NCBI GenBank assembly: GCA_949288725.1
Contig: CASELF010000027.1
Coordinates: 25,487 to 89,486, forward strand
Reading direction: 5' to 3'
DNA length: 64,000 nucleotides
Source: an uncultured bacterium
GTDB lineage: Bacteria; Cyanobacteriota; Vampirovibrionia; Gastranaerophilales; Gastranaerophilaceae
The notes below the pieces were generated by a model. It did no database searches, had not been told where the DNA came from, and saw only the letters and a program-made list of their open reading frames with translations. Shown piece by piece: positions 1 through 9,686 of this stretch; position 1 is the stretch's first letter, and each line of letters opens with the position of its first letter. The position numbers and the translations under genes are program-made.

Positions 1-682
1 CATTAAGGATATCTTTTATACCGTTTTCTTTTTTGAAATCGAAAACAACAATCGGTATTTTGTTCTGCTTACACAAAGCACAAGCCGCAGTATCCATAAC
101 CTTAAGTCCGTTTTTAATAATATCATCATATCCGATATTATCAAGTTTTTTAGCGTTTGGATTAACTGCAGGATCATCAGTATAAACACCATCAACACCA
201 TTTTTAGCCATCAACATAGCCTCTGCATTGATTTCAGATGCTCTTAATGCTGCTGCTGTATCTGTTGTAAAGAAAGGATTTCCTGTTCCTGCAGCAAATA
301 TAACAACTCGGCCTTTTTCTAAGTGTCTGATTGCTCTATGTCGAATATAAGGTTCAGCAATTTGGTTCATAGTAATTGCTGATTGAACCCTGCAAGATAC
401 ACCCAATTGATTCAATGCACATTGCAGTGCAATTGCATTCATAACAGTAGCAAGCATTCCGACATAATCACCTGATGCTTGATCCATACCTAGTTTTGCA
501 CTATTTTTCATCCCTCTAAATATATTGCCGCCACCTACAACAACAGCAACTTGTGCACCTTCATCAGTAACTTTTTTGATTTCATTTGAAATCATCTTTA
601 CAGGCTCTTGATCGATTCCAAACTGTTGACTTCCTAAAAGAGCCTCGCCGCTTATTTTTAATAAAATTCTTTTATATTTCAA
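1..682 (-). CDS. pyrH: UMP kinase, cut by the window edge at its C-terminus
   Basis: Phosphorylates UMP to UDP in the cytoplasm for pyrimidine nucleotide synthesis. The translation begins [17 protein letters not shown], the amino-acid-kinase N-terminus of bacterial UMP kinases. [24 protein letters not shown] and the [16 protein letters not shown] motif (nucleotide and allosteric region) follow. I place the start at a TTG (680-682), because a good Shine-Dalgarno (GGGAGAAG, complement of about 687-694) sits just upstream and no ATG fits. About 227 residues are visible, and the last few tens lie beyond position 1. It is last in a minus-strand run after the MgtC-like gene, with a 77-base gap. Confidence 0.93.
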   Translation of the reverse strand, partial: MKYKRILLKISGEALLGSQQFGIDQEPVKMISNEIKKVTDEGAQVAVVVGGGNIFRGMKNSAKLGMDQASGDYVGMLATVMNAIALQCALNQLGVSCRVQSAITMNQIAEPYIRHRAIRHLEKGRVVIFAAGTGNPFFTTDTAAALRASEINAEAMLMAKNGVDGVYTDDPAVNPNAKKLDNIGYDDIIKNGLKVMDTAACALCKQNKIPIVVFDFKKENGIKDILN

Positions 683-759
683 AATACTTCTCCCTTATAA
701 CCTTTGCTTTATCCTAACTTAAAGAAACTTTCCTGTAAACAATATATTAAGGTATATTA

Positions 760-1509
760 TCACTCTAAAGTTTCTTGAATTGATAAAGATTCTATACCTT
801 CGATATTTTTAAAGGTTTTATATAAATCTTTAATAGTTTTTTTATTTTGAATTTCCACAATACAAGAAATTTTAGAAGTATTAGATTCCGCACTATATTT
901 CTTCTTTGATAACCTGGAAATTTCTTGGAATTTATCAATAACAAAATCTTGAATACTATCGATAAAATCATTCTGACAAACAATACTTAATTTAATACGT
1001 TTAATACGTTTTGTACTTGTAGGAAGAACTTTTTTTTCTAAAATTCTTATCATAACAAGAGTTAAGATAGATAAAAGAGTCCCGGCAAAGGCAATTTCAA
1101 ACATGCCAGCACCGCATGCCATACCAATACTTGCAGCAATCCACAAAGTAGCAGCAGTAGTAAGCCCCAAAACAATCGGACCGTTTCTCAAAACCGTACC
1201 GGCACCGATAAAACCAATACCTGTAACAATTTGAGCCGCAACCCTTGATGTATCTCTTATACCAGTAGCCTGCATAACATCTACATTATCCCCCGGCGCA
1301 AATGTCGGGAAGCCATATATAGAAATCAAAGTAAATACACAAGCACCCAAACACACTAAAATATGAGTTCTTAACCCTGCATATTTGTTTGTTAATTCTC
1401 TTTCCAAACCAATACAAAAGCCGAAAATTACAGCTATAGAAATTCTGATTATATAATCAAGATTAACTATATTAACCAAATGTTGAATTGTATCATCCAT
1501 CTTTTTCAA
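760..1509 (-). CDS. MgtC/SapB family membrane protein
   Basis: A 249-residue inner-membrane protein. Residues about 15-160 form the MgtC/SapB domain. GFCIGLERELTNKYAGLRTH is the family signature (GxERE, GLRTH), followed by GIGFIGAGTVLRNG and LTTAATLWIAASIGMACG. At least four hydrophobic segments are visible. Residues about 165-249 form a soluble ACT-like tail. In other bacteria MgtC proteins are linked to Mg2+-limited growth and control of F-type ATPase, but the transport substrate is not established, so I give no symbol. The gene lies 22 bases downstream of the transporter permease on the same strand. Its C-terminal codons could form a weak hairpin with 722-731. Confidence 0.88.
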   Translation of the reverse strand: MKKMDDTIQHLVNIVNLDYIIRISIAVIFGFCIGLERELTNKYAGLRTHILVCLGACVFTLISIYGFPTFAPGDNVDVMQATGIRDTSRVAAQIVTGIGFIGAGTVLRNGPIVLGLTTAATLWIAASIGMACGAGMFEIAFAGTLLSILTLVMIRILEKKVLPTSTKRIKRIKLSIVCQNDFIDSIQDFVIDKFQEISRLSKKKYSAESNTSKISCIVEIQNKKTIKDLYKTFKNIEGIESLSIQETLE

Positions 1510-1531
1510 ACCCTCTCAACTACTAAAACAA

Positions 1532-2602
1532 TTACCTGACCTTACTTTGCGGATCAAGTATATCTCTTATGGTATCACCGATAAGATTAAAAGCCAATAC
1601 CGATATAAAAATTAAAATACCCGGAGTTAAAAGCCAAGGTCTATAAATTATATTAGTAAATTCTTGCGCCTCTTTAAGCATATTACCCCAACTTGCATCA
1701 GGCTGCTGAATACCCAAACCGATAAAACTTAAACCTGATTCAGAAAGAATATAAGAAGGCACAGACAAAGTCATCGCAACAATAACAAAACTGGTAGTCT
1801 GAGGCAAAATATGTTTAACAATTATTCTAAATTTGGAAGCCCCAATAGATTGAGCCGCCTGCACATACTCTTGATTTTTAATAGACAAAACCATCCCCCT
1901 GACAACTCTTGCAAACCCTGCCCATCCGATAAGTGCGAGAATAATAACAATAAGCAAAAATCTTTGAGTACTGGTCATTCCCGGAGGTAAAATTGAAGCA
2001 AGAATAATCAAAAGATAAAAACTTGGAATTGACATGATTGCTTCTGCAAAACGCATCATAAGCGTATCGACTTTTCCGCCAAAATACCCTGAGATTCCCC
2101 CATATAATAAACCAATAGGGAATAAAACAAACAAAGCTAAAAACCCTATTGTCATAGAAATTCTACCGCCAAACAACAATCTGGAAAATACATCCCTTCC
2201 ATTAATATCAGTTCCCAAAAGATAAATTCTTCCGCCTTTGTCTGTTGTAAACAAATGAATTTTTGCAGGAATTAACCCTAAAAATTTATACGGTTCACCT
2301 TTTGTAAAGAACTTAATATAATGTTTCTTAGACCTGTCAAATTTATATTTAATTTCTAACGTATTATCATCAAATTCTCTAATATAATTATATGTATAAG
2401 GTCTGGATAATTTACCGTTTTCATCAATCGTAAAAATTTTAGACGGCGGAACATAAGCCATTGTTCTATCAGAAAAATCTTTTGTATAAGGAGCGATAAA
2501 ATCAGCAAAAAACAACAGCAAATAAATAATTCCAAGAACAAACAATGCAACTCTTGCGAATTTATCTTTCCATAATTGTTTAAAAACTTCTTTTACCATC
2601 AT
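1532..2602 (-). CDS. Peptide-type ABC transporter permease (OppC/DppC class)
   Basis: Inner-membrane channel subunit of a binding-protein-dependent importer for peptides or similar solutes. It has 356 residues, longer than typical DppC (about 300) because of a 90-residue periplasmic insertion after the first membrane helix. GTDINGRDVFSRLLFGGR is the usual OppC entry motif. EYVQAAQSIGASKFRIIVKH is the EAA loop that docks the ATPase, and LSFIGLGIQQPDASWGNML is the conserved C-terminal stretch. The ATG overlaps the end of the upstream permease by four bases, so translation is probably coupled. No ATPase gene of the OppD/OppF type is present nearby. Confidence 0.93.
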   Translation of the reverse strand: MMVKEVFKQLWKDKFARVALFVLGIIYLLLFFADFIAPYTKDFSDRTMAYVPPSKIFTIDENGKLSRPYTYNYIREFDDNTLEIKYKFDRSKKHYIKFFTKGEPYKFLGLIPAKIHLFTTDKGGRIYLLGTDINGRDVFSRLLFGGRISMTIGFLALFVLFPIGLLYGGISGYFGGKVDTLMMRFAEAIMSIPSFYLLIILASILPPGMTSTQRFLLIVIILALIGWAGFARVVRGMVLSIKNQEYVQAAQSIGASKFRIIVKHILPQTTSFVIVAMTLSVPSYILSESGLSFIGLGIQQPDASWGNMLKEAQEFTNIIYRPWLLTPGILIFISVLAFNLIGDTIRDILDPQSKVR

Positions 2603-3570
2603 GATTTCACCCTTATTCTCGGATCAGTAAGAATTAATAGAATATCCGCAATCAAATTACCAACAATAAGCATAACCGCACCCATCATCAAAGATGCCAT
2701 TACAAGATTGATATCAGATTTCATAACAGCCTCTAAAATTAAAGTCCCTAACCCCGGATAATTAAACACATATTCAGTTAACGCAGCGCCGCTCAACAAC
2801 CCTGCAAACTCAAACCCTAAAAGTGTAATCATAGGGTTGATAGCATTTCTAAGTGCGTGCTTATACACAACCTTAAATTCAGATAACCCCTTAGCCCTTG
2901 CAAATTTGACATAATCACTGTCTAACACATCTAACATATTAGCCCTCATCTGTCTTTGCAAACTGGCAAGCGAAATTGTGAATAAAACAGTTACCGGCAA
3001 AACTAAATGATAGGCTATATCCAAAAACTTTCTACCCCAACTCATATCAGCAAAATTCGGACTCGTAAGCCCCCCGATAGGAAACCACCCCGTCTTAACA
3101 GCAAACATCAATAGTAACACAGCAAAGAAAAATGACGGAATTGCCATACCTATACTTGTTAATACTGTTAATATTCTATCAAAAGGAGTTTTCCAATTAA
3201 CCGCAGAAATTATCCCCAAAGGAACCCCCACAAGCCATGTTAACAAAATGACAATAGAGGTTAACAAAAGAGTATAAGGAATTCTTTCTTTCAACTTGTT
3301 ACTAACCTTTTCACCATTTGAAGTTACCCCCAAATCTCCCTTCACAAAAGAAATTGCCCATTTCCCATATTGAACAATAATCGGTTTATCTAATCCCAAA
3401 CGTTCTTTTTCTCTTTGAACTGTTTCAGGAGAGATTGAAGGATTCAATTTCAACTCTGCTAAAGGATCTACAGGAGATAATCTTATGATAAAAAAACTGA
3501 TAATTGATACCACTATCAATAATGGTATAGTCTGAAGTATTCGCTTAAATATATATTTCAAAGTTTCCAT
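2599..3570 (-). CDS. Peptide-type ABC transporter permease (OppB/DppB class)
   Basis: Partner permease of the gene at 1532-2602, with 323 residues and six hydrophobic helices. The N-terminus (FKRILQTIPLLIVVSIISFF) is typical of OppB/DppB. The periplasmic segment LGLDKPIIVQYGKWAISFVKGDLG and the EAA loop DYVKFARAKGLSEFKVVYKH are clear. The start codon directly abuts the stop of the binding-protein gene (TAAATG), so the three transporter genes form one operon in the order binding protein, OppB-like, OppC-like. The substrate cannot be read from sequence. Confidence 0.94.
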   Translation of the reverse strand: METLKYIFKRILQTIPLLIVVSIISFFIIRLSPVDPLAELKLNPSISPETVQREKERLGLDKPIIVQYGKWAISFVKGDLGVTSNGEKVSNKLKERIPYTLLLTSIVILLTWLVGVPLGIISAVNWKTPFDRILTVLTSIGMAIPSFFFAVLLLMFAVKTGWFPIGGLTSPNFADMSWGRKFLDIAYHLVLPVTVLFTISLASLQRQMRANMLDVLDSDYVKFARAKGLSEFKVVYKHALRNAINPMITLLGFEFAGLLSGAALTEYVFNYPGLGTLILEAVMKSDINLVMASLMMGAVMLIVGNLIADILLILTDPRIRVKS

Positions 3571-5421
3571 TTACTTTTCCTCGACATAAATTTCTTCAAG
3601 ATTATGAGTTAATCCGTTCAAAGAGGAAGGATATATATTCTTGAATTTCTTTCTGATTGCATTAATTATTACAGGTGAATAAATATAAATCATAGGTTTT
3701 TCATCATAAATTATTTCCTGATATCTGTCATAATATTTTTTTCTATCTTCAAAAGTAGTAGCCAATGCACCCTTGGTAAACATATCATCAAGTTCTTTCT
3801 CCCAAGGAAGAATATTTTTCTTACCTTCAGCTGGCGTTCTCATATTAAACATATGCAACCGACCGTCAGACATCCAAACATTTTTTCCTCCGTTTGGCTC
3901 CAATGGAGAACCCGTTAAACCCATAATAACCATATCCCAATCAAAGGTACTTACGAGTTTATTCACAAGAGAATTAAATTCTATAGGCTTAAAATTAACC
4001 TTCATCCCTAAATCTTCTAAATCTTGTTTAACCATAACTCCGATGGCTTCTCTTTCGGTATTACCGGCATTTGTATATAAGTCAAATTCAACCCTATTAC
4101 CGTCTTTATCGTATAATCGTCCTTTTTTATCTTTATAGAAGCCTGATTTTTTTAAATATTTTTCTGCTTTTTTAATATCTCTGTCAAATGGTTTTAAATT
4201 TTTATTCAAATAAATCGAATTAAGACTTTCAGGAGTAAACAAAGGAGTTCCAATACCATTTGCAATATTAAACACCATATTTTTTCTATCAATAGCAAGG
4301 TCAACTGCTCTTCTAAAGTTTATATCCTGAAACCATTTTTGCTTTATAGGATTAACATAATATTTATTCTTATCATCTTTTCTATCATTCAAATTAACAG
4401 AAAGATACATTGTACTGGTTGCCGGACCAAGATTATAAAGCGTAAAATCAGAATGAGGTTCAATCGCCTTATATCTTGCGACCTTTGCACCTTGAAGCGC
4501 AATTACATCAATCTCACCTGCTTCAAATTTTAAAATTTCATTATTCAAATCCCCGACAATTAAATAAACCAATTTATCTAAATACGGTAATTTTTGATCT
4601 TTGGTATTAATAATGTAATAATTTGGATTTCTTTCATAGACAACCCTTTGCGCAGGAAGGTATTCTTTCAATTTAAAAGCCCCTGAAGTAACCATATCTT
4701 TAGGCTTTGTCGTTGTAGAAAGAAAACTGTCAAAATAAACACCACCCTTTTTTACAGCCTGCTGAAAAACATGTTTTGGCGCAATAGAAGCAGATAAAGA
4801 ACGAATAAACGGCGCATAAGGTTTTGGAGTTCTAAATTCAACAGTATAATCATCAATTTTACGAACCGTAGGCAATTTGTTATCAATAACCATAGAATCA
4901 CGTAATGAAGTGTCACCGATACCTGCAAAAATAATATCTCGCCAAGTAAAAACGACATCATCTGCAGTAATTGGAACACCATCAGACCATTTAATCCCAT
5001 GACGCAATTTTATAATATAAGTCATACCGTCAGGAAGTATCTCATAAGATTTGGCAAGTTTTGGAACAGGCTGACCTGTAACAGGATGAGTAGATAAAAG
5101 TCCGTCATACATAATTTCTGACATCGCAGCAGAAATATTATCCTTACAATTAAACGGATTGAAAGTTTTTGGACCTTGCCCGATGGTAGAAGTTATAAGT
5201 TCTCCGCCAAACTTACCAACAGGAGCCTGGGATTGCAAATAATCAACTCCATCAATAGTTATATTTTTTTGCCCCGGATATTTCTGAACTTGAGCCTCTT
5301 CTTTTGTTACGCTTACAGAATTATCTTTCATAGGAACATCTTTTACTATGCAAGATTTGCAAAGCAATGCGACTAAGACAATAACTACTATAACCCTAAT
5401 AACTCTCCAATTCATAAACAA
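3571..5421 (-). CDS. Extracellular solute-binding protein, family 5 (peptide type)
   Basis: A 616-residue periplasmic receptor that delivers substrate to the two permeases. A hydrophobic N-terminal segment (residues about 5-22) anchors or exports it. Two cysteines follow (LLCKSC), but neither has a canonical lipobox, so lipidation is uncertain. The SBP_bac_5 fold is shown by FNPFNCKDNISAAMSEIMYD, LAKSYEILPDGMTYIIKLR and GIKWSDGVPITADDVVFTW. The later RRAVDLAIDRKNMV region is also typical. MNWRV, two codons in, is an alternative start. Known ligands of the family are oligopeptides, nickel or sugars; which applies here is open. Confidence 0.92.
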   Translation of the reverse strand: MFMNWRVIRVIVVIVLVALLCKSCIVKDVPMKDNSVSVTKEEAQVQKYPGQKNITIDGVDYLQSQAPVGKFGGELITSTIGQGPKTFNPFNCKDNISAAMSEIMYDGLLSTHPVTGQPVPKLAKSYEILPDGMTYIIKLRHGIKWSDGVPITADDVVFTWRDIIFAGIGDTSLRDSMVIDNKLPTVRKIDDYTVEFRTPKPYAPFIRSLSASIAPKHVFQQAVKKGGVYFDSFLSTTTKPKDMVTSGAFKLKEYLPAQRVVYERNPNYYIINTKDQKLPYLDKLVYLIVGDLNNEILKFEAGEIDVIALQGAKVARYKAIEPHSDFTLYNLGPATSTMYLSVNLNDRKDDKNKYYVNPIKQKWFQDINFRRAVDLAIDRKNMVFNIANGIGTPLFTPESLNSIYLNKNLKPFDRDIKKAEKYLKKSGFYKDKKGRLYDKDGNRVEFDLYTNAGNTEREAIGVMVKQDLEDLGMKVNFKPIEFNSLVNKLVSTFDWDMVIMGLTGSPLEPNGGKNVWMSDGRLHMFNMRTPAEGKKNILPWEKELDDMFTKGALATTFEDRKKYYDRYQEIIYDEKPMIYIYSPVIINAIRKKFKNIYPSSLNGLTHNLEEIYVEEK

Positions 5422-5474
5422 AGGATAGCATAAAAAAGATTAATTATAACTAATCCAAAGGACAATTCTTAAAT

Positions 5475-5690
5475 TTATACAAATTCCACAGAGGATAAAA
5501 TAGGAATATCCTTAACAGTTTTTTCAATATTAGGAATATTTGACTTATATTTTAATTTTGAAAATGATTTTTTACACATACGAGATGCTGAAGTATTAAT
5601 AATAATTTGAATTGACTCAAACAAATTTTTATTAGTCAAATCAATTATTTCAACACTATTATCAAACCTATTACCACGAGAATTTTTCAT
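5475..5690 (-). CDS. Possible small hypothetical protein (71 residues)
   Basis: From an ATG at 5690 the frame reads MKNSRGNRFDNSVEIIDLTN and continues to a C-terminus ending PILSSVEFV. It is mildly basic, with no membrane segment and no recognised domain. Composition looks like a plausible soluble protein rather than a shadow, since no gene lies opposite it. There is no convincing ribosome-binding site, and the upstream stretch is very AT-rich. It sits between the transporter operon and divergent kdsD. I do not recognise it and would call it real only with support from homologues. Confidence 0.35.
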   Translation of the reverse strand: MKNSRGNRFDNSVEIIDLTNKNLFESIQIIINTSASRMCKKSFSKLKYKSNIPNIEKTVKDIPILSSVEFV

Positions 5691-5800
5691 ATAAAATATA
5701 TCGAAAAATAATCTTAAATTTTTATAAAGATTTTGTAAAAATACACCACATGGAGGATATTTATAATATAATAACAAAGAAAAGAGTAAGTGAGGTGGAT

Positions 5801-6781
5801 ATGGTAGCTATGACATTAAGTAAAATTAATGAACTTGCAAAAGAAGTTCTTGATATTGAAGCAAAATCAATTTTAAGACTAAAAGATAACATAGGGGAAG
5901 AATTTGATAAAGCAATAGACATACTATACAACTGTAAAGGCAGAGTAATAGTTACCGGCATGGGCAAATCAGGCATTATAGGCAAAAAAATAGCTGCAAC
6001 AATGTCATCAACAGGAACCCCTGCATACTTTTTGCACCCTGCAGAAAGCACCCACGGCGATTCAGGAGTAATAACAAGAGAAGATGTTATTATTGCGATT
6101 TCAAACAGCGGCGAAACACAAGAATTGATGAATTTATTACCGCTAATCAAAAGATTTGGCTGCCCTATGATAGGAATGACAGGCAATCTTAATTCAACAC
6201 TTGCAAAAACAAGCGAAGTAGTGCTTGATATATCAGTAGAAAGAGAAGCATGTCCTCTAGGCAAAGCCCCAACAGCAAGTACAACAGCAACACTTGCAAT
6301 GGGTGACACACTGGCAGTTTGCTTAATGGAGAAAAAAGGATTTACCAAAGAAGACTTTTTAATGTTCCACCCATCAGGAAAATTAGGCAAAGGTTTGACC
6401 TACAAAGTTAAAGATTTGATGATTACAGGCGAAAAAATGCCAATCGTTAAAGATACCGAAACCTTCTTGAATGTAGTAAAAATGATATCCGAATACGGAC
6501 TTGGAATGACAATGATACTAAATTCAAGCGGTAATTTAACAGGAGTACTGACAGATGGTGACATAAGAAGAACTGTTATGCGCCATGCAAAACTTGAAGA
6601 TTTAAAAGTAAGCGAAGTTATGACTGCAAATCCTAAAAAAATAACAGAAGAAGCATACGCAGCATCAGCCCTAAATCTTATGGAAAAATTCTCAATCACA
6701 GCGCTTCCTGTCGTTGATGAAATGAACAAACCAATCGGCGTAATCCACGTTCATGATTTACTAAGAGCAGGGGTTGCATAA
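5801..6781 (+). CDS. kdsD: D-arabinose-5-phosphate isomerase
   Basis: Converts D-ribulose 5-phosphate to D-arabinose 5-phosphate, the first step towards Kdo, the inner-core sugar of lipopolysaccharide. The SIS domain carries GRVIVTGMGKSGIIGKKIAA, STGTPAYFLHPAESTHGDSG and ISNSGETQEL. Two CBS domains follow (about residues 200-326; MITGEKMPIV and VMTANPKKIT begin the repeats). I choose the ATG at 5801 because GAGGTGG (5792-5798) precedes it. An in-frame ATG at 5750 is possible, but a TATAAT (5762-5767) lies within that extension. The gene overlaps kdsC by one base, so the two are co-translated. Confidence 0.93.
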   Translation: MVAMTLSKINELAKEVLDIEAKSILRLKDNIGEEFDKAIDILYNCKGRVIVTGMGKSGIIGKKIAATMSSTGTPAYFLHPAESTHGDSGVITREDVIIAISNSGETQELMNLLPLIKRFGCPMIGMTGNLNSTLAKTSEVVLDISVEREACPLGKAPTASTTATLAMGDTLAVCLMEKKGFTKEDFLMFHPSGKLGKGLTYKVKDLMITGEKMPIVKDTETFLNVVKMISEYGLGMTMILNSSGNLTGVLTDGDIRRTVMRHAKLEDLKVSEVMTANPKKITEEAYAASALNLMEKFSITALPVVDEMNKPIGVIHVHDLLRAGVA

Positions 6782-7284
6782 TGAGTTTTGAAGAATTAAA
6801 AGAAAAAGCAAGCAAAATAAAACTTCTGGCATTTGATGTTGACGGTGTAATGACTGACGGAAGTATAACATACGACGAAAACGGTATTGAATATAAAACA
6901 TTCAATGCAAAAGACGGTCATGGACTTGCAAAAATGACGAAAAACGGGTATATAACGGCAATAATTACAGGTAGAAATAACGGTACTGTTGATAGAAGGG
7001 CATCAGACTTGAGAGTAACCGAGGTTTACCAAGGCGTTCGCAACAAATTGCCAATATTAGAAGCAATTATGCAAAAATATGAACTCAACTTTTCACAAGT
7101 TGCATATATGGGAGATGATGAACCTGATATTTGCATTCTTGAAAAAACAGCCATAGCAGCATGCCCGGCTGATGCTGTGGAGCGAGTAAAAAAAGTTTGT
7201 AATTTCACATCAACATTGAATGGTGGCAGAGGAGCAGTCCGCCAGTTGTGTGATTTTATATTTGATAATAAAATAGAAGAGTAA
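6781..7284 (+). CDS. kdsC: 3-deoxy-D-manno-octulosonate 8-phosphate phosphatase
   Basis: Removes phosphate from Kdo-8-phosphate to give Kdo in the cytoplasm. The 167 residues match the usual HAD-family KdsC length. The nucleophile motif is AFDVDGVMTDGSI (DxDG). ITGRNN is motif II, and YMGDDEPDICILEK is the Mg2+-binding motif. The start overlaps the last base of the kdsD stop (TAATG). Kdo-8-phosphate synthase (KdsA) and the CMP-Kdo enzyme are not in this window. Confidence 0.94.
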   Translation: MSFEELKEKASKIKLLAFDVDGVMTDGSITYDENGIEYKTFNAKDGHGLAKMTKNGYITAIITGRNNGTVDRRASDLRVTEVYQGVRNKLPILEAIMQKYELNFSQVAYMGDDEPDICILEKTAIAACPADAVERVKKVCNFTSTLNGGRGAVRQLCDFIFDNKIEE

Positions 7285-7310
7285 ATTATAAATATTGAAG
7301 GGATAGATAA

Positions 7311-7673
7311 ATGTACGAAATTAAAACGCAGGCATATTTTTCTGCAGCACATCACCTACTAAATTATGATGGAGAATGTGAAAACCAACACGGACATAAC
7401 TGGATGGTAGAGGCTTTTGTAAAAGGTGAAACACTTGATAAAAGTAACATTCTAATTGATTATAAAATATTAAAAAAAGAATTAAACAAAGTTTTAGACA
7501 CACTAGATCATAAAGATTTGAACGACCTTCCGGAATTTGCAGGAGAAAGTCCTTCAAGTGAAATGATTTCTGCATATATCTATACAAAATTAAAAGAGAA
7601 AATAGTACAGTTGAGCAAAATTACAGTATGGGAAACACAAACCTCATGCTGCTCATATTATGAAGCCGAATAG
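7311..7673 (+). CDS. queD: 6-carboxy-5,6,7,8-tetrahydropterin synthase (QueD/PTPS family)
   Basis: Pterin enzyme for queuosine precursor synthesis, acting on 7,8-dihydroneopterin triphosphate. It has 120 residues. Zinc ligands are visible as His14 or His15 (FSAAHHL) and the H27/H29 pair in QHGHNW. Cys23 (GECENQHGH) is the catalytic cysteine of QueD-type enzymes. ESPSSEM and the C-terminal VWETQT complete the pterin pocket. A GAAGGG ribosome site precedes the ATG. The other queuosine genes are not adjacent. It lies between kdsC and uppP, probably in the same transcript. Confidence 0.9.
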   Translation: MYEIKTQAYFSAAHHLLNYDGECENQHGHNWMVEAFVKGETLDKSNILIDYKILKKELNKVLDTLDHKDLNDLPEFAGESPSSEMISAYIYTKLKEKIVQLSKITVWETQTSCCSYYEAE

Positions 7674-7697
7674 CAATATTAAAGGAGAAGGGAAGTA

Positions 7698-8546
7698 ATG
7701 GATTTAATAGCATCATCACTAATGGGAGCGGTACAGGGCTTGAGTGAATTTTTACCGATATCAAGTTCTGCACATATAGTTTTTACATCAAATTTTTACA
7801 AGATATTCAAACAAGTAGCAATACACCCGGAGCAGTCAACACAAGAAATTTTCCTTGATATAATGCTTCATTTTGGAACTCTAATTGCTGTTATAATTTA
7901 TTTTAGAAAAGATATTTGGGATATTTGTAAAGCCCTATACACAGCAGTAAAAACAAAAAATTACAGAACAACGGAAGCAAAATTAGGTTTATATATTATT
8001 TTAGGCACAATAGTAACAATAATATTAGCATTACCATTAGAAAAATTTGCAAGCCACTTAGTATTTCATCCTGCAATTGTTGGAGGATTGTTAATTTTAA
8101 CAGGCGGAGCATTATTTTTCAGCGAATATTTATCAAACAAAAAAGGTACAAAATTAACAGAAATAAATTTAATCCAAGCGATATTAATAGGTTTAGCCCA
8201 AGGAATAGCAGTATTACCGGGGCTATCAAGATCAGGCTGGACAATTGCCGCAGGATTGTTTTTAGGACTTGACAGAAAAACTGCAGCAAGGTATTCTTTT
8301 TTATTGAGTGTCCCAATAATTATGGGAGCCTCAATGGTTTATCCTATCATCAAAATCGATATGGCAGAAGCCGTAGGATACAACTGGACTGCTATTATTA
8401 CAGGAACAGTAATTTCCGGAATTGTAGGATATTTGTGTATCAAATATTTTATGAAATTTATTTCAAAATTTTCACTTAATATTTTCGGATATTATTGTGT
8501 TATAATGGGCATATTCACATTAATCTTTTTCAATATTTACAGATAA
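7698..8546 (+). CDS. uppP: Undecaprenyl-diphosphatase
   Basis: Recycles undecaprenyl pyrophosphate to the monophosphate carrier for peptidoglycan and surface glycans. Of 282 residues, most are in membrane helices. The two BacA/UppP signatures are present: QGLSEFLPISSSAHIV near the N-terminus, and LAQGIAVLPGLSRSGWTIAA near the middle. The ribosome site is GGAGAAGG. It follows queD by 24 bases and is the last gene before the unknown three-gene unit at 8640. Confidence 0.95.
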   Translation: MDLIASSLMGAVQGLSEFLPISSSAHIVFTSNFYKIFKQVAIHPEQSTQEIFLDIMLHFGTLIAVIIYFRKDIWDICKALYTAVKTKNYRTTEAKLGLYIILGTIVTIILALPLEKFASHLVFHPAIVGGLLILTGGALFFSEYLSNKKGTKLTEINLIQAILIGLAQGIAVLPGLSRSGWTIAAGLFLGLDRKTAARYSFLLSVPIIMGASMVYPIIKIDMAEAVGYNWTAIITGTVISGIVGYLCIKYFMKFISKFSLNIFGYYCVIMGIFTLIFFNIYR

Positions 8547-8639
8547 AAAAAGATTGTTAATAAATGTAAAAAATAAAAGATAAAATAACAAAATTTTATC
8601 TTGACGTGTATTCTAATGATGTAGATTTGTGGAGTTATC

Positions 8640-9686
8640 ATGATATCACCAATTAGTAATTTTAGGGAAAACAGATTAGTAACATTTAAATCAGAGCCGA
8701 AAGAAAAAAATGGGGCGGATTCTGCATACGATGAGGATACTCTTTTAAACAACAATTTTGCCACAAGAACGAGGATAGGGTTAGACAAGTTAACAAAAGC
8801 ATTTACAATCTATCCGGCAAAAGGATTAAAAGGGAGCATCAACTCAAACTTTTATGAATTTTTAACACTGGGACAAAACGTACCATTTATAATAGGTAGT
8901 GCAACATTAATTGCAATATTTAACAGTGTTAACAAGCATTTTTCACATAATGCACTGAAAAAAGCATCCAAACTTGGTAACAAGATGGCATTAGGCGTAT
9001 TATTATATGCTTTAACTAAAGAAGCCTCAAAAGTATTGATAACAAAACCAATCCAAATGATAACCGGAATTGATACAGAATTACCTTATGCAAAGGTCAA
9101 CTATTTCTTACAGGAAAGACCTGGGGTTTATGATGATTTAACCAGTATTGAATACCATAAGGTAGGAGAAAGTGTAGATTTTCCACGTTGGGATCTGCTA
9201 TACGGAGATCCTAAAAAAGGAGAAGCAAGAAACTTCAGATACGATAAAATTGCACAAAAGAACGGGTTAGGAACAGATTTAAATGATTCTGACCAAGATG
9301 TAAAACCAATGTACAAAGAAGTTTTAGTAAAATCAAAATTAGCAAAAAGTTTTTCATCTTTCTTATGGGCAGTAACCGCAGTAGCACTGGCATTCCAACA
9401 GCCATGGGAGGATTATTTTAACGCCGCAACATTAAAAGTATGGAAGGGTAAAGATTTCATGCATTCATTAAAAGTTTTTGGCAGAAGTTTAAAAAGAAGT
9501 ATCAAAAAACTATATGAAGGTCCAGTCCATGCGACATCTCCAATAACAAAACATGCCGGAAAAGCACTTTTAGGGCTTGCAGCAATAACCACAATATTAG
9601 GGGTTGCAAACTCAGTGCACTTAACTAAAAAACCACAAAAACACAATGACGTTATCAATCCTAAAAAAGAAAGTGTGGTGTGCTAA
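8640..9686 (+). CDS. Unrecognised membrane protein, first of a three-gene unit
   Basis: No family recognised; 348 residues. The N-terminus (MISPISNFRENRLVTFKS) is polar. It shares PISN with the AAA+ protein at 49260 and has a VTFKS stretch resembling the Phe-x-Gly signature of other unknowns here. Hydrophobic segments occur at about residues 79-95 (VPFIIGSATLIAIF), 115-125, 237-250 (SFLWAVTAVALAF) and 308-325 (ALLGLAAITTILGVA). The rest is basic and soluble-looking. A TTGACG at 8601-8606 may be a -35 element, but no clear -10 follows. The next gene starts on the base after its stop. I infer a membrane-associated role linked to its two neighbours, function unknown. Confidence 0.85.
   Translation: MISPISNFRENRLVTFKSEPKEKNGADSAYDEDTLLNNNFATRTRIGLDKLTKAFTIYPAKGLKGSINSNFYEFLTLGQNVPFIIGSATLIAIFNSVNKHFSHNALKKASKLGNKMALGVLLYALTKEASKVLITKPIQMITGIDTELPYAKVNYFLQERPGVYDDLTSIEYHKVGESVDFPRWDLLYGDPKKGEARNFRYDKIAQKNGLGTDLNDSDQDVKPMYKEVLVKSKLAKSFSSFLWAVTAVALAFQQPWEDYFNAATLKVWKGKDFMHSLKVFGRSLKRSIKKLYEGPVHATSPITKHAGKALLGLAAITTILGVANSVHLTKKPQKHNDVINPKKESVVC

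Noticed and set aside
5761..6390. Minus-strand open frame of 209 codons opposite kdsD
   Set aside because: Lies fully within the strongly supported kdsD, has no ribosome site and no domain; it is a shadow of the coding strand's base pattern.
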